In this document: piece after piece, positions 34,887 through 49,600 of the stretch
How positions within the stretch are numbered: the first letter of the stretch is position 1
Layout of the letters: every line of letters begins with the position of its first letter
Assembly: GCA_016432725.1 (NCBI GenBank)
Contig: JACJDG010000003.1
Coordinates: forward strand, 5,920,001 to 5,984,000
From: Streptomyces sp. DHE7-1
GTDB taxonomy: Bacteria > Actinomycetota > Actinomycetes > Streptomycetales > Streptomycetaceae
Length of the DNA: 64,000 nt
Reading direction: 5' to 3'
The notes under the pieces: model-generated
What the model saw: only the letters and a program-made list of their open reading frames with translations
What the model was told of the DNA's origin: nothing
Databases searched by the model: none
Position numbers and translations under genes: made by a program

Positions 34887-34893
34887 CAGGAGA
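34887..34893 (+). promoter_or_regulatory. ribosome binding site CAGGAGA for the KS-ACP gene
   Basis: CAGGAGA ends eight bases before ATG 34902, in the 29-base gap after the PP-loop gene. It sets the start and indicates that the gene follows in the same transcript. Confidence 0.6.
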
Positions 34894-34901
34894 CAACCAC
34901 C

Positions 34902-37550
<2,649 letters not shown>

Positions 37551-37686
37551 CCCCCGGCGGCCCCGGACGTACCGCACCGGCCGCCACCTCACCCGACCGG
37601 GGCCGGCCACGGCCCCGGCCGGACCGCCCACCGGCGGCGAACTCCCGGCCCGCGGCGGCCGATCGAAGACCTGAGAGAGAGCAACT
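37551..37686 (+). promoter_or_regulatory. 136-base gap before the largest PKS-NRPS gene
   Basis: The gap holds a perfect hairpin (separate entry) and, at its end, the purine-rich GAGAGAGA (37673-37680) ahead of GTG 37687 as a weak ribosome site. I see no convincing -10/-35 pair. A terminator followed by a new start would make the last two PKS genes a separate transcript. Confidence 0.4.
37597..37618 (+). terminator. perfect 9-bp hairpin with GCCA loop
   Basis: CCGGGGCCG (37597-37605) pairs perfectly with CGGCCCCGG (37610-37618) around a four-base loop. It lies about 50 bases after the KS-ACP stop. There is no T tract, so it may end or slow transcription in the manner common in Streptomyces, or protect the upstream message. 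Confidence 0.5.
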
Positions 37687-40600
37687 GTGGACGACAAGCG
37701 CAAGCTGCTGCTGAGCCTGCTGGCCGCCCGCGACCCGGGCCAGACCCCGGCGGCAGGCGACGGCGTGGCGATCGTCGGCGTCTCCGGCCGCTACCCGCTG
37801 GCCGGCACCGTCGGCGAGCTGTGGGAGAACCTGCGGGCGGGCCGGCACTGCATCCGCGAGGTGCCCGCCGACCGCTGGGACGCCGACACGCACTACGACC
37901 CGGCGGGGACCCACGGCAGCTACAGCAAGTGGGCGGGGTTCATCGACGACGTCGACAAGTTCGACCCGCTCTTCTTCCAGATCTCGCCCGCCGACGCCGA
38001 GGCCATGGACCCGCAGGAACGCCTCTTCCTGCAGACCGCCGCCGCCGTCCTGGACGACGCCGGCCACCCGGCCGCCCGGCTCGCCGCACAGGGACCGGTC
38101 GGCGTCTTCGTCGGCGTCATGAACAACAACTACGAGTGGATGGGCGGCGAGGCGAACGCGCGCGGCGTGCGCACCGACGCCCACTCCAACCACTGGTCGA
38201 TCGCCAACCGGGTGTCCTACACCTTCGACTTCACCGGCCCCAGCCTCGCCGTCGACACCGCCTGCTCCGCCTCGCTCACCGCGATCCACCTGGCCTGCGA
38301 GAGCATCCGGGCGGGGGAGTGCCGGGCCGCCGTGGCCGGCGGGGTCAACCTGATCCTGCACCCCATGCACCTGCGCATGCTGGCGGACCGCGGGATGATC
38401 TCCCACGACGACCGGCTGAAGAGCTTCGGCGCCGGCGCCGACGGCTTCGTGGACGGCGAGGGCGTGGGCGCCGTGCTGCTGCGCCCGCTGGCCGACGCCG
38501 TCGCGGACGGCGACCGCGTGCTCGGCGTCATCCGCGGCTCCGCCATCAACGCCGGCGGCAAGACCGGCGGTTACACCGTGCCCAGCGCCGCCGCGCAGGC
38601 CGAGGTGATCCGGGCCGCGCTGCGGCGCGCCCGGGTGGAGCCGGCCGGTGTCGGCTACGTGGAGGCCCACGGCACCGGCACCCCGCTCGGCGACCCCATC
38701 GAGATCGCCGGCCTCACCGAGGCGTTCGGCGGGCGGTCCGGCGCCGAGCGGCCGGCCGTCGCGGTCGGCTCGGTCAAGTCCAACATCGGCCACCTGGAGT
38801 CCGCGGCCGGCATCGCCGGACTGACCAAGGTGCTGCTCCAGCTGCGGCACCGCGCACTGGCCCCGTCGCTGAACTCCGCCCGCCGCAACCCCGACATCGA
38901 GTTCTCCGGCACGCCCTTCGAGATCCAGCAGGCCCTCGCCCCCTGGACCCCGGCCGAGCCCGGAGCGCCGCTGCGCGCGCTCGTCAGCTCCTTCGGCGGA
39001 GGCGGCGCCAACGCCTGCGTCCTGGTGGAGGAGTACCGGCCGGAGACCGAAGGCCGGCCGGCCGCCGAACCGGACGGCGAGCAGCTGCTGGTGCTCTCCG
39101 CCAAGAGCGAGGACCGGCTGCGCGCCTGCGCCGCGGACCTGGCCGCCCATCTGCGCCGCGCCGGCGAACCGGCCCCGGACGCGGACCCCGACAGGGCGCT
39201 CGCCGAGGCGCAGCGCCTGTGCCTGGACCTCGCCGCGCGTACCGTCGGCGTGCCCGCCGAACACCTCGACCTGGGCACCGACCTGGCCGAATGCGGGTTC
39301 TCCGTCACCGAACGCGCCCGCTACCAGGAACTGCTCGCCGCCGAACTGGACGGCGAACCGCCCGCCGCGCTCGGCGCGGCGGCCACCATCGGCGCCGTCG
39401 CGGCCGCGGTGGCGGCCGCCCGGCGCCCGGCGCCCGCCGCCGCGCCCGCGGCCGGTGCGCCGTCGCTCGCCGACGTCGCCCACACCCTCCAGGCGGGCCG
39501 CACGGCCCACGAGTTCCGCCTCGCCCTGCCCGCCCGCCGGTTCTCCGACGCGGCCGCGGCGCTGGAGGCGTACGCCGCCGGGGGGACCGACGCGCGGATC
39601 ACCACCGGCCGCGCCACCCGCGCCCGCGTCGTCCTCACCGGAACCGAGGCCGAGGCACTGGAAGCGGCCCTGGACCGGCGGGACCTGACGGCGGTCGCCG
39701 AGCGCTGGGTCGCGGGCGCCGACGTCGACTGGTCCCGCGTCACCCCCGCGACGGCCAGGCGGACCGAGCTGCCCTCCTACCCCTTCGCCCGCAAGCGGTA
39801 CTGGATACCCCAGCCGCCCGCCGCCCCCGCCGCGCCGGTCCCCGAACCCGCCGTGGAACTGCCCGACTTCTACCGCCCGGTGTGGGTGCGCGAGGCCGCC
39901 CCCGCCGCTCCCGCCGCCCCGCGCGCCGGACGGACCGTCGTGCTGGTCACCGCCGCCTCACGGCGGCTCGGCGAGGCGATCGCGGCCCGCGACCCGCTCG
40001 CCCGGGTCGACCTCGTCGCGCTCGACGAGCAGCCCCTGGAGACCTGGCTGAAGGCCACCGAGGGCGCCGACCTGGTGGTCCACCTCGGCGGCGCGGGCGC
40101 CGCCGTCACCGACGCCGTCGGTCTCGGCGAGGCGCGCGCACACCTGCGGCACGGCCCGCTGTCCCTGTTCCACCTGGCGCGCACCCTCGCCCCGCCCGCC
40201 TCGTCGTGGTCACCAGCGACGTGCACGCGGTCGCCGGCGGCACCGCCGCCAACCCGTTCGCCGCCGGACTGCACGGACTGCTCCAGGTCGTCGCCAAGGA
40301 ACGGCCCGACCTGAGCGTCAGCGGCCTGGACTACGCGGTCGCCGACCTCGACGGCGACCGCGCCACCGAGGCCCTCGTGGACGCCGTCCTGGCCGCCCCC
40401 GCCGACCCCGCGGGACGCACCGTCGCCCTGCGCGGCGGGGTCCGCTACGTGCGCCGCCTGGGCCGGGTCACCCTGCCCGAGCCCGGCCCCGTCTTCCGTG
40501 ACCGCGGCGTCTACCTGCTCGTCGGCGGCACCGGCGGCATCGCCCAGGAACTCAGCCGCCACCTCGCCCGGCACCACCGGGCCCGCCTGGTCTGGTTCAG

Positions 40601-43600
40601 CCGCAACGAGCCCGGCCCCGCGCAGCGCGCGGTCGCCGACGAGATCCGCGCCCTCGGCGGCGACGTCACCCACGTCCCCGGCGACGCCTGCTCGGCCGCC
40701 GACCTGACCGCCGCCGTCGACGAGGCAGACCGCCGCTACGGCGCCCTTCACGGCGTCGTGCACGCCGCGATGTCCTTCGACAACCACCCGCTGGCCGAAC
40801 TGGACGAGGCCGCCTTCACCGCCGCCGTCGAGGTCAAGACCGTGGGTGCCGCCGCGCTCGCCGCCGCCGTGGCCGGCCGGCCGCTGGACTTCCTGGCCTA
40901 CTTCTCCTCCGCCGGCTCCTTCGGCAGCTTCGCCGGCAACGGCGCCTACATCTGCGCCTCCGCCACCGAGGACGCCTACGCCCTGTTCCTGCGCGACCGG
41001 CTGCCCCACCCCGTCACCGTCGTCAACCAGGGGTACTGGGGCCAGGTCGGCTCCGGCGCGCGGCCGGGCCTCGCGGAGATCTTCGCCGGACTCGGCATCC
41101 GCGACTTCGGCCCCGCCGAGGGCATCGCCGCCGTGCGCCGCGTCCTCGGCAGCGGACTGCCGCAGGCGATGCCGATCCGCGCCGGACGGCGCGCCCTGGA
41201 GGCCATGGGCCACGACCCGGCCCTGGACGGCGAACTGGCGGCCGGCGGCCACCCGGCCACCCTCGCCGGGTCCGCCGCGGAGCTGGCGGCCGGACCGGGC
41301 CCGGACCCCGCCGCCCGCCGCGTCCTCACCGGCTACGAGGAACTGGAGGCCGTCTCCGCGCCCATGCTGCTCGGCGTCTACCAGCGCATGGGCGTCCTGC
41401 GGCGCTCCGGCGAGCGGCACTCCGCCGGGGAGCTGCGCACCCGCCTCGGCATCCTGGACCGGTTCACCCGCCTGCACGAGGCACTGCTCAACATCCTCAC
41501 CCAGGCCGGCTACCTGACCCGCGACGGCGACCGGATCACCACCACCGCGGCCGTCGACAGCGTGGACCAGGCCGAGGCGGCCGGCCGCTGGGAGGCGGAG
41601 TTCGACCGGATCGCCGAAGCCCACCCGGACATCGAACCCACGGTCACCCTCAACCGGCTCTTCCTCGACGCCTATCCGCGCATCCTGCGCGGCGAGGTGG
41701 GCGCCACCGAGATCATGTTCCCCGGCTCCTCGATGAAGCTGGTGCAGAACTTCTACAAGGGCAACCCGCTCACCGACTCCTTCAACGTCCTCGTCCGCGA
41801 CACCGTCCGGCACTTCCTCGAAGCCCGGCTGCCGCAGCTCCCCGCCGACCGCGGCATCGAGGTGGTCGAACTCGGCGCGGGCACCGGCGCCACCAGCGAA
41901 CGCGTCCTGCCCGCCCTGGCACGCCACGCCGACCGGGTCGGCTACACCTTCACCGACATCTCGCCCCGCTTCCTGGAACACGGCCGGGAACGTTTCGCCG
42001 CCCAGTACCCCTTCGCCCGCTTCCAGGTGCTCAACCTCGAACGCGGGCTGGCCGAACAGGGCTTCACCCCGGCCACGGCCGACCTGGTGCTGGCCACCAA
42101 CGTCGTGCACGCCACCAGCGACCTGCGGGCCACCCTGCGCAAGGCCAAGGCCCTGCTGCGCCCCGGCGGCTGGCTGGTGCTCAACGAGCTGACCTCCGTA
42201 CGGCCCCTGCTCACCATCGGCGGCGGTGTCCTGGAGGGCTGGTGGGCGTTCGGGGACGGCGAACTGCGGCTCCCGGACTCGCCGCTGGCCTCCCCGGGGG
42301 CTGGACGCGGCTGCTGCACGAGGAGGGCTACGCCCCCGTCACCGCCCTCGGCGCCGACGACCCGGCGCTGGGCCAGACCGTGCTGGTCGCCGAGAGCGAC
42401 GGCGTCGTGCTCACCTCGGACCCGGCCCCCGCCCCACCGCCCCGGCCCCGTCCCGCCCCGCCGGGCCGCGGGCCGCCCAGGCTCCGGCCACCGAGCCGGC
42501 CGGCCCTGCCGCCGGCGGCGCCGACGGCGTGGGGGAGCGGCTGCGGGAACTCGTCGAGCGCGTCCTGAAGCTCGACGAGCGGATCGACGCCGACCGGCCG
42601 CTCGCCGACTACGGATTCGACTCGCTCAGCGGCATGAAGATCGTCGCCGCCGTGGACGAGACGTTCGGCGTCGCCGTGCCGCTCGGCGACTTCTTCGAAC
42701 GCCCCACCCTGCGCGAGCTCACCGCCCACCTCACCGCCGGCTGGCTGGCCGACGCGGCCGCCCCGCACGCCGCGCCGGCCGACGCCGCGCCGGCCCCGGC
42801 CGGGCGGCGGAGCGAGGACCCCGGTCCGGGATCCGGCGCGGCCGCCGAACTCGTCCTGCGACCCCGGACCGACGCGGAGAGCCACGTCCACCCGCTGAGC
42901 GAGGGCCAGCGCGCGCTGTGGGTGATCGAGCAGATCGCCCCCGGCACCTACGCGTACAACCTGCCCCTCGCCCTCTGGCTCGACCGGGACCTCGACGTCC
43001 TCGCGCTGCGCACCGTCCTGCAGGACGTCGTGGACCGGCACGAAGCGCTGCGCGCGACCCTCCGCACCGGCGACGACGGCACCCCCTACGTCCGGGTCGC
43101 CGCCGAACCCGAACTGCCCTTCCAGCAGGTCTTCCTGACCTCCGTCACCGACGACGACCTGCGCGAGCGGATGCGCGCCGACCTGCGCCGCCCGTTCGAG
43201 CTGCCCACCGGGCCGCTGGTGCGGGCCACGCTCTACACCCTCGGCGACGGCCGCAACGCGCTGCTGCTCACCTTCCACCACGCGGTCTTCGACGGCGTCT
43301 CCATCGCCCTGCTGCTGCGCGAACTGGAGCGCGGCTACCGGGCGGTCCGCGCCGGCCTGGCACCGGACCCGGAGCGCCCCGCCCGCGGCTACGCCGACTT
43401 CGCCGCCTGGCAGCGCGACCTGCTCGCCGGCGACGAGGGCGCACGGCTGCGCGCCTACTGGACCGAACGGCTGGACGGCCGCCGCACCACCGTCCCGCTG
43501 CCGCTGGACCGGCCCCGCCCGGCCGTCCCCGGCCACCGCGGGGCGAGCCTGGACGGGCACATCCCGCAGGACGTCACGAGCCGGGCCCGCGCGCTGGCGT

Positions 43601-46600
43601 CCGCGGAGCAGACCTCCCTGTTCGGCGTGGTCCTCGCGGCCTGGTTCGCGCTGCTGCACCGCTACGCCGACCAGGACGACATCGCCGTGGGCACGCCCAC
43701 CGCCGGCCGGCCGCCGAGCGGCTACGACGACGTGCTCGGCTACTTCATGAACATGGTCGTGCTGGCCGAACGCGTCGACGGCGACGAGGCGTTCCGTGGT
43801 CTGCTCGGCCGCGTCCACCGGACCGTGCTGGACGCCCTGGAGCACAGCGCCTATCCGCTGATCACCCTCGCCGAGGACCTGCGCCGGGCCGACCCCGAGA
43901 CCGGCGCACCGTTCAACGTCGCCTTCTACTTCCAGAACTGGACGCGCGCCGCCCGTACCGGCGGACCCGCGGACGCCGTCGTGCTCGGCCCGGTCGAAGG
44001 CGTCCACCAGGAGGGCGAGTTCGACCTCACCCTGGAGGTGGTGGAGCAGGCCGAGGGCTGCCGCTACACCCTGAAGTACGACCCCGACCTGTTCGACGAG
44101 GCCACCGTGGCCCGGCTCGGCGAGCACTTCGCCACCCTGCTGGCCGCGGCCGTGGACCGGCCCGCCACCGCCGTCGGCGAGCTGGACCTGCTCACCGCCC
44201 CCGAACGGGCCCTGCTCGCCGCGCCGGAGCCCGCCGACTACCCCGCGGACACCCTCGTCTGGCAGCTCGTACGGCGCCAGGCCGAGGCACGGCCCGACGC
44301 GACCGCCGTCCGCCACCGCGGCACCGAGCTGACCTACCGCGAACTCACCGAACGCGTCGACGCCCTCGCCGCCCGGCTGACCGCGGCCGGCGTCGGCCGG
44401 GGCCGCACCGTGGGCGTCCTGCTGCCGCGCGACGCCGGTCTCCCCGTCGCGCTGCTCGCCGTCCAGGCGGCCGGCGGCACCTACGTGCCGCTCGACCCCG
44501 CCTACCCGCGCGACCGCCTCGCCTACATGGCCGAGGACGCGAAGCTCCACCTGATGCTCACCCACTCGTCGGTGACCGGCGACCCCGGCGGAGTGCCCCG
44601 GCTCGTCGTGGACACCGGCGAACAGCCGCCCGCCCTGCCCGCGCCGGGCCCGGCCGGCCCGTCCGACACGGCGTACGTCATCTACACCTCCGGCTCCACC
44701 GGCCGCCCCAAGGGTGTGTGCGTCCCGCACCGCGCGCTGACCAACTTCCTGTGGTCGATGGCCCGCGAGCCCGGCTGCGGCCCGGGCGACACCCTGCTGG
44801 CCCTGACCACCGTCTGCTTCGACATCTCCGGTCTGGAGCTGTACCTGCCGCTGATCACCGGCGCGACGGTCGAGATCCTCCCGGCCGAGGACGCCCGGGA
44901 CGGCCTGCGGCTGCGCGAGGCGCTGGAGGCGAGCGCGGCCACCGTCGTCCAGGCCACCCCGGCCACCTGGAGCATGCTGCTCGCGGCCGGCTGGCGGGGC
45001 GACACCCGGCTGAAGGTGCTGTGCGGCGGCGAGGCGCTGTCCGCGGACACCGCCGAGGCCCTGCTCGCCGGGAACCAGGAGGTGTGGAACCTCTACGGGC
45101 CCACCGAGACCACCATCTGGTCCGCGGCCCGCCGCCTCGCGCCCGGTGAGCGCGTCACCATCGGCACGCCCATCGCCAACACCGTCCTGCACGTCCTGGA
45201 CGGCGCCCGCAGGCCCGTCCCCACCGGAGTGCCCGGCGAGCTGTACATCGGCGGCCACGGCGTCGCGGACGGCTACCTCGGCCGGCCCGAACTGACCGCC
45301 GAGCGCTTCCTGCCCGACCCGTCCGGCGCCGGCCCCGACGCCCGCGTGTACCGCACGGGCGACCTGGTGCGCCGCCTGGCGGACGGCCGGATCGAGTACC
45401 TCGGCCGGATCGACTCCCAGGTCAAGGTGCGCGGCTTCCGGGTGGAGCTGGAGGAGATCGAGGCCACCCTGCGCCGCCTCGACGGCGTCCGCGAGGCCGT
45501 CGTCGTGGCCCGGGGCGCCGCCGCGGGCTCGCACACCCTGCTCGCCTGCTACGTCCTCGACGACGGCGCGGCCGAGCCCACCCGCGACCGGCTCGGCGCC
45601 TGGCTGCCCGAGCACATGGTCCCGGAGACCCTGCTCCGCGTCACCGGGTTCCCGCGCACCCTGAACGAGAAGGTGGACCGGGGCACCCTCGCCGCCCTGC
45701 CGCTGCCCGAACTGCGCGCCCGCTTCGGCGCCGGATCCGCGAACCGGGAACCGGCGTCCGCCGCGCGGCCCGCCGCCGCGGGCGGCCGGACGGCGCTCGA
45801 GACCGACCTGGCCCACATGGTCGCCGGCCTGACCGGCCTGCGCCCCGAGGACATCGGCACCCACATCCCGCTCGGCGAGACGGGCATGAACTCGGTGAGC
45901 TTCACCGCGCTCAGCGCCGAGCTGCGCAAGGCGTACGGCATCACCGTCTACCCGACCCTCTTCTACCGCCGGGGCACCCTGCACGCCCTCGCCGAGCACC
46001 TGTGGCGGGAGCACGCCCACGAGCTGCCGGCCCGCTTCACCACCGCGGGCACCGACGGCGGGACGCCGGAACCGGGCGGCTCCACCGGGGCGCGCGCGGT
46101 CGCCGTGACGCGGGACGCGAACGCGTCCGCCACGCAGGCGCCGGGCACCTCCGGCGACGGGCGGCACACTCCCGCCGACGTCGCCGTCATCGGCATGGCC
46201 GGCCGGCTGCCCGGCTCCGCCGACCTGGAGGAGTTCTGGACGCATCTGGCCGCCGGGGACGACCTGGTCGGCGAGATCCCCGCCGACCGCTGGGACTGGC
46301 GCGACCACCCGCGCTCCCGTTCCCGCTGGGGCGGCTTCGCACCCGGCGTCGACCGGTTCGACGCCGCGTTCTTCGGCATCTCGCCCCGCGAGGCCGAACT
46401 CATGGACCCGCAGCAGCGGCTGATGCTGGAGACGGTCTGGTCGGCCGTCGAGGACGCCGGGTACCGGCCGTCCGAGCTGGCCGGAAAGCGCGTCGGCGTG
46501 TTCGTCGCCGTCACCAACTCCGACTACCTGGAGGTGCAGCGGGCGGCGGGACGCGGCACCGAGGGCCACACCCTCACCGGCGCCGCCCTGTCCGTCATCC

Positions 46601-49600
46601 CCAACCGGGTGTCGTACCTGCTGGACCTGCGCGGCCCGAGCATCGCCGTCGACACCGCCTGCTCCGGTTCGCTGACCGCCGTCCACCAGGCCTGTGCCGC
46701 CCTGCGCGACGGCACCTGCGACCTGGCCATCGCGGGCGGCGTCAGCCTCATCCTGGCCCCGGCGTGTACGAGGCGCTGAGCCAGGGCGAGATGCTCAGCC
46801 CCGACGGCCGCTGCAAGGCGTTCGACAGCCGCGCCGACGGCTACGTGCGCGGCGAGGGCGCGGGCGTGGTCCTGCTCAAGCCGCACGAACGGGCCCGCCG
46901 GGACGGCGACGCCGTGCACGCCGTGATCAAGGCCGCCGCCGTCAACCACGGCGGCCGGACCACCTCGCTCACCGCACCCAACCCCGACGCCCAGGCCGAC
47001 CTGCTCGTCGACGCCTACCGGGGCGCCGGCGTGCCGCTGGACACGGTCGGCTACATCGAGGCGCACGGCACCGGCACCGCGCTGGGCGACCCGATCGAGA
47101 CCACCGGCCTGAGCACCGCGTTCCGGCGGATCCGGGCGGAGCAGGGGCTCGCGGAGCCCGCGCGGTCCTGCGCCATCGGCTCGGTGAAGACCAACATCGG
47201 CCACCTGGAGGCCGCCGCCGGCATCGCCGGCCTGTTCAAGGTGGTCCTCGCCCTGCGGCACGGCACCATCCCGGCCAGCCTGCACTTCCGCGAGCGGAAT
47301 CCCTACCTGGAGCTCGACGGCGGCCCGTTCGAGGTGGCCGCCACCGCCCGGCCCTGGCCGCGTCCGCTGGACGCCGCCGGAGCGGAGCGGCCGCGCCGCG
47401 GCGGCGTCAGCTCCTTCGGCTTCGGCGGGGCCAACGCGCACATCGTTCTGGAGGAACCACCCATGCCGGATGACCGCGACGACAGCGCGGCCGAGCAGCT
47501 CTTCGTGCTCTCCGCCCGCGACGGCGAGGCGCTGCGCCGCTCCGCCCAGCGGCTCGCCGACCACCTCGGGCGGCACGACGTCCCGGCCGCCGACCTCGCC
47601 CACACCCTGCAGACGGGCCGCGAGCCCATGGCGCACCGGCTCGCCGTCGTCGCGGACAGCGCCGCCGGACTGCGCGCGGAACTGCTGGCGCACCTGGCCG
47701 GGCGGCCCTCGGCGGTGCGCACCGGCCGGGCGGCCGACGACCGGCCCGGCACCCCGGCCGCCGGCTCCGGCGACCTGCGGGGCCACGCCGCCGACTGGCT
47801 GCGCGGCGCCGACGTCGACTGGTCCGCCCTCCACCGGGGCGCCCCCCGCCGCCGGGTCCACCTGCCGGCCTACCCCTTCGCCGGGCCCCGCCACTGGGCG
47901 GCGTCCGGCCCCGCCCACCCGGCGGCCTCCGCCGCCGGGGAAGCCGCCGGTCCGGGCGCCCCCGCCCGGCTGCACCCCACCCTCCTGGACACCGACGTCT
48001 CCGCTCCCGGTGAGCACGTGTACGCCAAGACGCTGACCGGGGACGAGTTCTTCCTGCGCGACCACGTCGTCGGCGGCGAGCGCGTCCTGCCCGGCGTGGC
48101 CTACCTGGAGATGGGCCGCCTGGCCGGTGAACTCGCCGCCGCCGGGACCCCCGTACGCGGGGTGGAGGACCTGGTGTGGGCCACGCCGGTGCGGCTCCCG
48201 GCGGGCCGGTCCGAGCACCGGCTGACCGTCCGGGTCGGCGGTGACGGCGCGCACCGCTCCTTCGAGGTGTGCGGCGACGGCGCGGGCGCGCCGGTGCACG
48301 CCGCCGGCACCCTCCGCCCGGACGCACCGGACCCCCGGCCCGCCCGGGTCGACCTGGCCGGCGTCCGCGCCCGCACCCCCGCGTCGTCACCGGCGCGGAA
48401 TGCTACGCGGGCTTCACCCGGCTCGGGTTCGCCTACGGCCCCGCCTTCCAGGTGATCGAGGAGATCGCCGAGGGCCCGGACGAGGTGCTGGCCACCCTGG
48501 CGCTGCCCGAGGCACTGCATGCCGACGCGGGGGCGTACGCCTTCCACCCGGCGCTGCTCGACGCCGCCCTGCAGACGGCCGGCCGCCTGGTGCCGGGCGC
48601 CGGCGACCCGGCGGGCCCGGCACCGTACCTGCCGTTCTCGCTCGGCGCGGCCCGGCTGCACGCTCCGCTGCCCCGGCGGGTCCTCGCCCACGCCAGGCCG
48701 GCCGCGCGCCCGGCCCCCGAGGGATCGCTCTCCTTCGACGTCGCCCTGCTCGACGAGCACGGCGCCGCCCTCGTCACCCTGGAGTCCTTCACCCTGCGGG
48801 CCCTGCCCACGGCCGGCACCGTGGCCGCGTTCGAACCCGGGTGGCAGCCCGCGCCCCGGCGCCGGCCGGGTCCGGCCGGCACGGTCCTGCTGCTGACCCC
48901 CGCCGACGGCACCCCGGCCGCGACCGACGAGGCGGCCCTCGGCGCCGCGCTGCGCGCGGCCGGCGCCGAGGTGCGCCGCGTCCCGCTGGGCCCGGGCTTC
49001 GACGCCGCCGCGGCGGTCCGCGCCGCGGGGGCCGGCCCGGTCCGCGTCCTGCACCTGTCCGCGGGCGAAGCGGACTGCGACGCGGCCGTGGAGTCGGGAT
49101 TCCACACCGCGCTGGCCTTCCTGAGGGCCTGGCAGCTCGAACGGCACGACGCGCTGACCTATCTCCACGTCCACCCAGAGCCGGCCGCCTCGCCCGCCGA
49201 CCCGGCTCTGGCCGCCTTCGCGCGCTCGGTCCGCCTGGAGCACCCGGCCATCGCCTTCGGCGTGCTCGCGGTCGCGGCCGGCACCCCGGCCCGGGACGTC
49301 GTCGGCGAACTCCTCGCCGAGGGCGGCCCGGAGACCGAGGCCCGGATCACGCCGGACGGCACCGAGCGCCGTTCCTGGCACCGGACCACGCTGCCGGCCC
49401 GCTCCGGCCCGGCGTTCACCGGGGCCGGCGCGCACATCGTCACCGGCGGCACCGGGGCGCTCGGCCTGCTCGCCGCCGAGCACATCGCCGCCGCCCGCCG
49501 CGCGGCCGGGGTGACCGGCGGCGGCATCGTCCTCGCCGCCCGCACCGCGCCCGACGCCGCCACGCGGGCCCGCGTCGACGCCCTCGGCGCCCGCGTCGTG

